From Planctomycetaceae bacterium (GTDB taxonomy: Bacteria; Planctomycetota; Planctomycetia; Pirellulales; Thermoguttaceae), in the NCBI GenBank assembly GCA_031278315.1, contig JAITKS010000296.1:1-14759 (forward strand): a DNA stretch of 14,759 bases, in the 5' to 3' direction. Every line of letters starts with the position of its first letter. Positions within the stretch are counted from its first letter, which is position 1. A program made the position numbers and the translations under genes. Positions 1 through 4,885 of this stretch are shown in pieces. The notes beneath the pieces are model-generated. The model saw nothing but the letters and a program-made list of their open reading frames with translations. It did no database searches and was not told the origin of the DNA.

Positions 1-1
1 A

Positions 2-49
2 GAAGGGAAAGTAGAAGGGAAAGTAGAAGGGAAAGTAGAAGGAAAAGCA
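2..49 (+). repeat. 12-nt in-frame tandem repeat (4 units visible)
   Basis: Three identical units of GAAGGGAAAGTA at 2-13, 14-25 and 26-37 are followed by one diverged unit (38-49). They encode the EGKV linker of the Rpn-like protein. The array may extend left beyond the window. Confidence 0.9.
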
Positions 50-169
50 GAAGTAGTAATAGCAAGTGCCAAAGTAGGTTTGCCCATTGAAACGATCGCC
101 AAAATCACCGGATTTACAACGGATAAAATATCAGAAATTCTCAAACAGCATTCAGAATTATCTGAATAA
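2..169 (+). CDS. C-terminal tail of an Rpn-type recombination-promoting nuclease / PD-(D/E)XK transposase-like protein (5' truncated)
   Basis: An open frame enters from the left edge and ends at TAA 167-169, giving 55 residues. It begins with a charged repeat (EGKV three times, then EGKA) and continues VVIASAKVGLPIETIAKITG, then FTTDKISEIL and a short acidic end. A Gly/Lys/Glu repeat linker followed by a small 'xGLPIEQIAxITGL' helix-turn-helix-like tail is typical of the C-terminus of Rpn/PDDEXK_2 family proteins, whose N-terminal part is a PD-(D/E)XK DNA endonuclease domain. That catalytic part lies outside the window, so the family call rests on the tail alone. The linker is built from a perfect 12-nt DNA repeat, so its length can change by slippage without loss of frame. 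Other proteins with a similar tail cannot be excluded. Confidence 0.7.
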   Translation, partial: EGKVEGKVEGKVEGKAEVVIASAKVGLPIETIAKITGFTTDKISEILKQHSELSE

Positions 170-179
170 AATAATTGGG

Positions 180-197
180 GTAATATATCAGTGGAAT
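180..197 (+). repeat. Module A copy 1 (dispersed intergenic motif)
   Basis: GTAATATATCAGTGGAAT lies 11 nt after the Rpn-like stop codon. It is the best match to a motif seen about ten times between genes in this window (see findings). Confidence 0.7.
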
Positions 198-252
198 TGT
201 TGTTTTAAATCTTTTTTGTGCGTTTTTTCGTGTATTTCGTGTTTAAAAAAAT

Positions 253-302
253 ATATGTATCGTCCTATCAATTGCAGTTAAAACCGAAAATTAAAGTGTG
301 AG
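253..302 (+). repeat. Module C copy, short form
   Basis: This is an internally shortened copy of the leader repeat. ATGTATCG is followed by CAATTGCAGTTAAAACCGAA and AATTAAAGTGTGAG. In frame it reads IAVKTEN and then a stop, matching IAVKTEK of the copy at 14075-14185. It sits about 30 nt upstream of the AlbA_2 gene and follows a 'CGTGTATTTCGTGTTT' stretch (229-244) that recurs inverted near 7822-7845. Confidence 0.6.
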
Positions 303-333
303 GAGTATATTACAAAATTTGTAACTTTACGGT

Positions 334-1785
334 ATGAACGAAAAAGAAATAAAAACTATAATTGCCGACATTCAAGCGTCGCCCAAAGAGAGCGAATGGG
401 TGGAAGTAAAAGTCAATAACGACAAGCCGGAACTTATTGGCGAGTACATTTCAGCTTTAGCCAACGGCGCAGCATATATGGGACAGCCGCGAGGTTATCT
501 TGCCTTTGGTATTGACGATGCCGCACACGCACTTGTCGGTACAACATACAAACCAAAAGAAGACAAAATCGGTAACCAAGAAATAGAAAATTGGATTGCA
601 ACGCAACTTTCACCTCGCATTGATTTTTTTATACAGGAAATCACAATCAACGAAAAACGCATAGTATTGTTCGTAATTGATTCTGCTGACAATACGCCTG
701 TAAAATTTAAAGGTACAGCGTGGATTCGTGTCGGCTCGTACAAAAAACTGCTTTCGGAACACCCTGAACGCGAAAGAAAAATTTGGCAAAATACTAAAAA
801 TAGTTCTTTTGAAAATAAAATCGCAATTACCGGAATTACCGCCGATGAAATTCTTAAAGTGATTGATTATCCATCTGTTTTTCGTTTGCTAAATATCCCT
901 TTGCCGGAGAATAAAACCGGTATCTTGGAAAAATTAACGGAAGAAAAAATAATTCACAAGCGGGCGGCAAGTTACGATGTTACCAATCTTGGTGCAATTC
1001 TTTTTGCTTCCGATTTAAAGTATTTCAGCACATTGTCCCGCAAAGCAGTTAGAGTGATTTTCTATAAAGACAACAGTCGAATACACGCAATAAAAGAACA
1101 GGTCGGCGAAAATGGTTATGCAATTGATTTTATAAATCAGATCAGTTATATAAATTCCAATCTGCCTGTAAATGAGCTGATTGACAGCACGGTACGAGTA
1201 GATATACCGATGTATCCGCCTGTAACAATTCGCGAGTTTGTTGCCAACGCACTCATACACCAAGATTTTTCTATCGGCGGCACTTCGCCAATGATAGAAA
1301 TTTTTAAGAACCGCATAGAAATCACAAATCCGGGAAAACCGCTAATAGATACTTTGAGATTTATTGACCATAGCCCCATCAGCCGTAATGAACAATTAGC
1401 GTCAATGATGCGCCGAATGAATTTTTGCGAAGAACGCGGCAGCGGTGTCGATAGAGCAATTAAACAATGCGAAATCTATCAACTCCCAGCACCCGATTTT
1501 CAGAAAGAGGAAAATTTCACGCGGGTTATTCTATTTGCCCCTAAAACAATGCGGCAAATGAACCGTGAAGACAAAATCCGCGCTTGTTATCAACATTGCT
1601 GTTTGCAATACATTACCAGCGAGAAAATGACAAACGAAACTTTACGGAAACGATTAGATATTGACGATAAAAATTACACAACAGCATCAAAAATTATCGC
1701 AGATACAATTAACGCAGGATTAATTAAAACAGATGAATTATCTAAATCAAGAAAATATGCTCAATACATTCCGATATGGGGGTAA
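334..1785 (+). CDS. AlbA_2 (Schlafen-type) domain ATP-binding protein, putative transcriptional regulator / RecG-like
   Basis: This 483-residue protein has the usual build of the AlbA_2 / 'ATP-binding putative DNA-binding' family. Residues about 17-135 match an AlbA_2 nucleic-acid-binding domain (ESEWVEVK, then ALANGAAYMG and RGYLAFGIDD). Residues about 290-410 match a GHKL-like ATPase (HATPase_c_4), with an N-box-like REFVANALIHQD (E301, N305, H309, D311), then IEIFKNRIEITNPG, and a G-box-like ERGSGVDR (G369, G371). The C-terminal ~80 residues look like a winged helix. Such proteins are usually soluble and are called regulators or RecG-like; their biochemistry is poorly known and some sit in defence or mobile loci. 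The start at 334 has no good ribosome binding site: an AGGAG at 300-304 is too far away. The family is clear; the role is not. Confidence 0.85.
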   Translation: MNEKEIKTIIADIQASPKESEWVEVKVNNDKPELIGEYISALANGAAYMGQPRGYLAFGIDDAAHALVGTTYKPKEDKIGNQEIENWIATQLSPRIDFFIQEITINEKRIVLFVIDSADNTPVKFKGTAWIRVGSYKKLLSEHPERERKIWQNTKNSSFENKIAITGITADEILKVIDYPSVFRLLNIPLPENKTGILEKLTEEKIIHKRAASYDVTNLGAILFASDLKYFSTLSRKAVRVIFYKDNSRIHAIKEQVGENGYAIDFINQISYINSNLPVNELIDSTVRVDIPMYPPVTIREFVANALIHQDFSIGGTSPMIEIFKNRIEITNPGKPLIDTLRFIDHSPISRNEQLASMMRRMNFCEERGSGVDRAIKQCEIYQLPAPDFQKEENFTRVILFAPKTMRQMNREDKIRACYQHCCLQYITSEKMTNETLRKRLDIDDKNYTTASKIIADTINAGLIKTDELSKSRKYAQYIPIWG

Positions 1786-1822
1786 TTTTTATGTGACAAC
1801 CGCAATTAAAAAACAAAATTTT

Positions 1823-1835
1823 ACTGGAATATTAC
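1823..1835 (-). repeat. Module A copy, reverse orientation, in the leader of the glycosidase-like gene
   Basis: ACTGGAATATTAC followed by AAAAAAT is the reverse complement of a module A core. It ends 12 nt before the CAGGAG ribosome binding site. The same arrangement precedes the gene at 4886. Confidence 0.5.
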
Positions 1836-1847
1836 AAAAAATTTTTA

Positions 1848-1853
1848 CAGGAG
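1848..1853 (+). promoter_or_regulatory. Ribosome binding site deciding the start at 1862
   Basis: CAGGAG lies 8 nt before ATG 1862. This supports 1862 rather than the upstream in-frame ATG at 1733, which would overlap the AlbA_2 gene and place 43 hydrophilic residues before the signal peptide. Confidence 0.8.
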
Positions 1854-1861
1854 AAATTAAA

Positions 1862-2851
1862 ATGAAAAAAAATCTATTTAATTTATTAAGTTTCACAATT
1901 GGTTTGTTATTGACTAGTTTGTTATTGACAGTTGAGATGTCAACATTTCTTTTTGCTCAAAACACTCCCAAACCTGTCCGATGGGAGAAATACGAACATA
2001 ATCCCGTATTAGGCGGCGGCGGTGTGGGGACGATATTCGATGTATCGTTACTCAAAGAAGACGGAAGTTACAAAATGTATAGTTCGTGGCGGCCGAAAAA
2101 AAGTCTGGCGTTATCGACCAGCACAGACGGTAAAGAATGGACAAAACCGCAAATTATATTCGAACCTAATTCCAAAACTTCATGGGAAGATAATATTAAT
2201 CGTCCGGGTATTGTCAAGAAAGACGGCGTTTATCATCTTTGGTACACCGGTCAAGTCAAAGACCGTTCGCATATTGGTTACGCAACAAGCAAGGACGGAA
2301 TCAATTTTGAACGTCAAAGTGACGAACCGGTATTGAAACCGGAATTACCTTGGGAAAAGGTTGCAGTGATGTGCCCGCATGTGAATTGGGATAAAGAAGA
2401 AAACATCTTCAAAATGTGGTATTCCGGCGGCGAACAATATGAGCCGAACGCTATCGGTTACGCAACAAGTAAAGACGGTTTACATTGGGAAAAATATGCC
2501 GAAAATCCTATCTTCGCAGCAGATAAAAAACGTAAATGGGAACAACATAAAGTAACCGGCGGTCAAGTTGTCAAACGTAAAAATGACTATTTAATGTTCT
2601 ACATTGGTTTCCAAACAGAAGACCTCGCACAAATAGGTATTGCGAAATCGCCGGACGGTATTAAAAACTGGATACGTTACGAAAACAATCCCATTATCTC
2701 GCCGACTCCAAACGGATGGGACGCCAATGCTTGTTACAAACCGTTTGTCATTCAAGAAAAAGATAAGTGGTTGCTTTGGTATAACGGCAGAAATAAAAAT
2801 TTAGAACGAATCGGTCTGGCAATTTTCAACGATAAAGATTTAGGGTTCTAA
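1862..2851 (+). CDS. Secreted five-bladed beta-propeller glycosidase-like protein (GH43/GH32/GH130-like)
   Basis: This 329-residue protein starts with a clear signal peptide (MKKNLFN, then a long Leu-rich core, with likely cleavage after A32 in FLFA/Q), so it acts outside the cytoplasmic membrane. The mature part repeats a blade pattern several times: FDVSLLKEDGSYKMYSSW, RPGIVKKDGVYHLWYTG, CPHVNWDKEENIFKMWYSGG, VTGGQVVKRKNDYLMFYIG and KPFVIQEKDKWLLWYNGR. Linkers of the type IGYATSKDGxxxE alternate with them. This is the five-bladed propeller of clan GH-F/GH-J and GH130 glycosidases and phosphorylases. A role in trimming plant or host polysaccharide is likely, but the substrate and the catalytic acids cannot be assigned without alignment. 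It is 76 nt downstream of the AlbA_2 gene. The signal-peptide core contains a 15-nt tandem duplication. Confidence 0.8.
   Translation: MKKNLFNLLSFTIGLLLTSLLLTVEMSTFLFAQNTPKPVRWEKYEHNPVLGGGGVGTIFDVSLLKEDGSYKMYSSWRPKKSLALSTSTDGKEWTKPQIIFEPNSKTSWEDNINRPGIVKKDGVYHLWYTGQVKDRSHIGYATSKDGINFERQSDEPVLKPELPWEKVAVMCPHVNWDKEENIFKMWYSGGEQYEPNAIGYATSKDGLHWEKYAENPIFAADKKRKWEQHKVTGGQVVKRKNDYLMFYIGFQTEDLAQIGIAKSPDGIKNWIRYENNPIISPTPNGWDANACYKPFVIQEKDKWLLWYNGRNKNLERIGLAIFNDKDLGF
1902..1931 (+). repeat. 15-nt tandem duplication in the signal-peptide core
   Basis: GTTTGTTATTGACTA is followed directly by GTTTGTTATTGACAG. The pair encodes LLLTS/LLLTV and lengthens the hydrophobic segment of the glycosidase-like protein by five residues. 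Confidence 0.8.
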
Positions 2852-2863
2852 AATTCTGAATTT

Positions 2864-2949
2864 GATAATATTTCAGTAGAATTTTGTAATATATCTGTGG
2901 AATAATTTTTTTATTAACCACAGAGGACACAGAGAAATCAGAGAAATCA
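2864..2949 (+). repeat. Two module A copies plus module B
   Basis: Two module A copies stand back to back (about 2864-2882 and GTAATATATCTGTGGAAT at 2886-2903). They are followed by an A/T run and TTAACCACAGAGGACACAGA (2912-2931), then a short AGAAATCAG duplication. The same A-then-B order recurs at 4484-4540. The rest of the spacer up to 3023 shows nothing recognisable apart from a weak inverted repeat, AAAATTCT ... AGAATTTT, just after the stop codon. Confidence 0.7.
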
Positions 2950-3023
2950 GATTTTGGTTTTTTTGAGATTACTTACTCCCTCCCCTTGTATTGTTGTTGA
3001 ATTTATGTAGAATCACACGCTTT

Positions 3024-3118
3024 CATTACTTTCGTACAACACAATATTTCAAGATCAAGATCGAGTTCAAGATACAATATCTCAACCGAAATAAAGTACA
3101 AACAGCTTAAAAACATTT
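3024..3118 (+). repeat. Module C copy, full length but interrupted by a stop
   Basis: ATTACTTTCGTACAACACAA aligns with the TTTACGTATCGTACTATACA of the copy at 4361. The 3' part, CTCAACCGAAATAAAGTACA then AACAGCTTAAA, aligns with the conserved end of the repeat. After an in-frame TAA at 3092-3094, the frame continues as STNSLKTFTQIAALF into the next ORF, paralleling ESKLKVFALF of the live copy. Confidence 0.55.
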
Positions 3119-3142
3119 ACGCAAATTGCTGCGTTGTTTTCT

Positions 3143-4216
3143 ATGAAAACAATTTTTATAAAAAAATCTGACTTCAATATAATGACGTTCTTGCACAGAA
3201 CGATTATTGCTTTGACTGTTTGTTCGATTCTCGTTTTTACAATTGTAATAATCAATTCAACAGTACATGTAATTTCAAATAATTTTTATCAACTCGATAT
3301 TGTAAATTTATCTGTCAATAATATTCATACAAAAAATAATCTTACCAACAATACGCCAATTGAATCACAATCACAATTACAATCTCAATCTCAATCTCAA
3401 TTAGATTCGGACTTGCGGAAACAATTGATTGAACGTTCAAAACAATATTTAATTTCGATTGAAAATAATAAATCGTTTTCACCTGAATTAAAAAAACGGC
3501 TTAAATTACAATCTCAAAATGTAGTTGAATCAGGTTTAAATAATTTAACCAATTCCTACGCGGTTCGGCAAAATTTATTGCAGCCCGCTGACGAACAAAT
3601 TGATATGGTCTTTTTCATAAACGCACTAAACAAAATCGATACAGATAATAATAGTAAAAAACACAAAAAACAAAAATCAATTACATTAAATTCAGATTCA
3701 AATTCAAATAAGAATTTATACGTTTCATACTACGAATTTCAGCGGTATAAAAACAATTCACGAAAAAATATTAAAACTTGTTTTTCGATAAATAATAATC
3801 AAACAACTCAAACCGAAAAAACAAGTGAGAACAGCTTCAAAGCATTAAGTTTTTTACGCAGCCGTTTTTCACAAGAACGAAAAATATATTTACCATCAGT
3901 TTACGAAGTTATTTTACGAGTTGCATTGCCCGATAATATTTCTTTCTTTGATCGTATCCGGTTGGTTTTGCGGCGTAATATAAATTACGGTTTGTGCGGA
4001 AATAGTTCCGCTTTCGGTGCTGTCGGATGCGGTGAAATAATATCTAACTTATGCAGGCGAAACTTAAAATCTTTTGTGAATTTACTCGTAAAAAATCTCA
4101 ATTCGGTTGTAATATCGGATTGTCAAGTTACTTTTTTTTCTTTTAGAAATTTCGTTACAGATAAAATTATTGCAACAAATATTCTTGTTGTGAAAACTAC
4201 TGTTTTACGAAATTGA
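3143..4216 (+). CDS. Hypothetical low-complexity membrane-anchored protein
   Basis: I do not recognise this 357-residue ORF. It has one hydrophobic segment at about residues 19-38 (TIIALTVCSILVFTIVII), probably a signal anchor. A Gln/Ser run (residues 75-87) from a CAATCT-type DNA repeat follows. Residues 88-165 look more like ordinary protein (DLRKQLIERSKQYL, then ADEQIDMVFFINALNKID). An Asn/Lys/Ser-rich stretch leads into a module C copy at residues 191-236 (LYVSYY ... QTTQTEKTSENSFKAL). The C-terminal ~120 residues are basic and Cys-containing with no motif I can name. The ATG at 3143 is preferred over TTG 3134, but neither has a ribosome binding site. It may be a real secreted or anchored protein, or an open frame grown through decayed repeat DNA. 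Confidence 0.4.
   Translation: MKTIFIKKSDFNIMTFLHRTIIALTVCSILVFTIVIINSTVHVISNNFYQLDIVNLSVNNIHTKNNLTNNTPIESQSQLQSQSQSQLDSDLRKQLIERSKQYLISIENNKSFSPELKKRLKLQSQNVVESGLNNLTNSYAVRQNLLQPADEQIDMVFFINALNKIDTDNNSKKHKKQKSITLNSDSNSNKNLYVSYYEFQRYKNNSRKNIKTCFSINNNQTTQTEKTSENSFKALSFLRSRFSQERKIYLPSVYEVILRVALPDNISFFDRIRLVLRRNINYGLCGNSSAFGAVGCGEIISNLCRRNLKSFVNLLVKNLNSVVISDCQVTFFSFRNFVTDKIIATNILVVKTTVLRN
3367..3402 (+). repeat. CAATCT/CAATTA hexamer-like run
   Basis: Six-nucleotide units (CAATCT and variants) encode a Gln-Ser/Gln-Leu stretch inside the orphan ORF. This is a simple-sequence tract. Confidence 0.75.
3713..3850 (+). repeat. Module C copy inside the orphan ORF
   Basis: TTTATACGTTTCATACTACG and, further on, CAAACAACTCAAACCGAA with AAGTGAGAACAGCTTCAAA match the 5' and 3' ends of the leader repeat. 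Here it is open and in frame with the ORF, reading LYVSYYEF ... QTTQTEKTSENSFKAL. It is not followed by a hydrophobic core. Confidence 0.75.
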
Positions 4217-4360
4217 TTCTATCACAATACTTGAAATTTTCATTTTATAAAGTGAAAATCTGAAAGCGTAATCAACTGCATAAAATCTTTTTTATGTTTT
4301 TTTGTTACGTTAAATATTCGATTCAAATTGTTATGTTGATAATAACAAATGATTCGTTGG

Positions 4361-4470
4361 TTTACGTATCGTACTATACAATTCAGACAAGTACGTATTC
4401 AGTAAAACCTGTTTTCCGATAAGCAAACAGACAGCTCAAACTGAAAATTAAAATAAGAGCAGCTTAAATA
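4361..4470 (+). pseudogene. Module C copy: decayed extended-signal-peptide leader
   Basis: The DNA aligns over its full length with the live leader at 4893-5010. Translation gives VYVSYYTIQTSTYSVKPVFR and a stop; after a one-base shift it continues SKQTAQTEN, stop, NKSSLN. The 15-nt core CAGACAGCTCAAACTGAAAA is identical to that of the live copy. The frameshift and stops show that this copy is not translated as a leader, and no coding body follows it. Confidence 0.7.
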
Positions 4471-4483
4471 AAATTGAAAATTT

Positions 4484-4540
4484 GTAATATATCAACGGAA
4501 TATTTTTTTATTAACCACAGAGAACACAGAGAACACTGAT
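4484..4540 (+). repeat. Module A plus module B composite
   Basis: GTAATATATCAACGGAAT (4484-4501) is followed by a T run and TTAACCACAGAGAACACAGA (4511-4530). This is the same order and spacing as at 2886-2931. Confidence 0.75.
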
Positions 4541-4594
4541 AGATTGTAATTTTAGATTTTCAATTTAAGTGAATTACTAAAAAATATTTTAGCA

Positions 4595-4670
4595 GGGAAT
4601 GCAGGCGTCCCGCCTGTATCTTTTTTGTAAAAAAAACTCCTAAAGATGCGGTCGAGACGACCGCGATCCC
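4595..4670. repeat. Cloverleaf-like palindromic element
   Basis: The outer stem pairs GGGA (4595-4598) with TCCC (4667-4670). Arm 1 is CAGGCG TCC CGCCTG (4602-4616). The central arm pairs ATCTTT (4618-4623) with AAAGAT (4642-4647) around a T6-GT-A8 stretch. Arm 2 is GCGGTCG AGA CGACCGC (4648-4664). It is GC-rich against an AT-rich background, which suggests a mobile palindromic repeat of REP/MITE type rather than a terminator. Confidence 0.7.
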
Positions 4671-4686
4671 GGCAACAATAAATTAT

Positions 4687-4702
4687 TTCACTGATATATT
4701 AC
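4687..4702 (-). repeat. Module A copy, reverse orientation
   Basis: TTCACTGATATATTAC is the reverse complement of GTAATATATCAGTGAA. It lies just after the cloverleaf element. Confidence 0.65.
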
Positions 4703-4847
4703 GAAAATTTCTTGTTCAAAATAATTTTGTGCGGAGATCGTTTTTTCGTACAAAAATTCAGTCAATTGCTTTTTTGAGATCAATTATGTTTTTTGATCCG
4801 GCAAGTTTGATTGACATAATATAAAACCCGCAGCTGAATTTTGTCTA

Positions 4848-4864
4848 TTCAGTTGAAATATTAC
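4848..4864 (-). repeat. Module A copy, reverse orientation, in the leader of the 4886 gene
   Basis: TTCAGTTGAAATATTAC followed by AAAAAATCAAGGAG is the reverse complement of GTAATATTTCAACTGAA. It ends 8 nt before the ribosome binding site. Confidence 0.55.
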
Positions 4865-4872
4865 AAAAAATC

Positions 4873-4878
4873 AAGGAG
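4873..4878 (+). promoter_or_regulatory. Ribosome binding site deciding the start at 4886
   Basis: AAGGAG lies 7 nt before ATG 4886, an ideal spacing. No other in-frame ATG, GTG or TTG lies between it and the hydrophobic core, so the long leader is very probably translated. Confidence 0.9.
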
Positions 4879-4885
4879 ATAAAAA

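Larger units (their letters stand above)
4217..4885. other. Repeat-rich spacer of 669 nt
   Basis: No gene is evident on either strand. The spacer holds a decayed module C copy (4361-4470), module A plus B (4484-4540), a cloverleaf-like palindromic element (4595-4670), and two reverse module A copies (4687-4702 and 4848-4864). The second of these forms part of the leader of the next gene. A clear sigma-70 type promoter cannot be singled out in such AT-rich DNA. Confidence 0.7.

Noticed and set aside
87..281. Short + strand open frame across the first gene's stop codon
   Set aside because: It is out of frame with the Rpn-like tail, has no family resemblance and runs into intergenic repeat DNA.
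1733..1861. Upstream extension of the glycosidase-like gene to ATG 1733
   Set aside because: It would overlap the AlbA_2 gene and bury the signal peptide. The CAGGAG site supports ATG 1862.
4595..4670. Cloverleaf fold as a possible tRNA
   Set aside because: There is no recognisable anticodon arm, TTCRA loop or discriminator/CCA end, and the arms have 3-nt loops.
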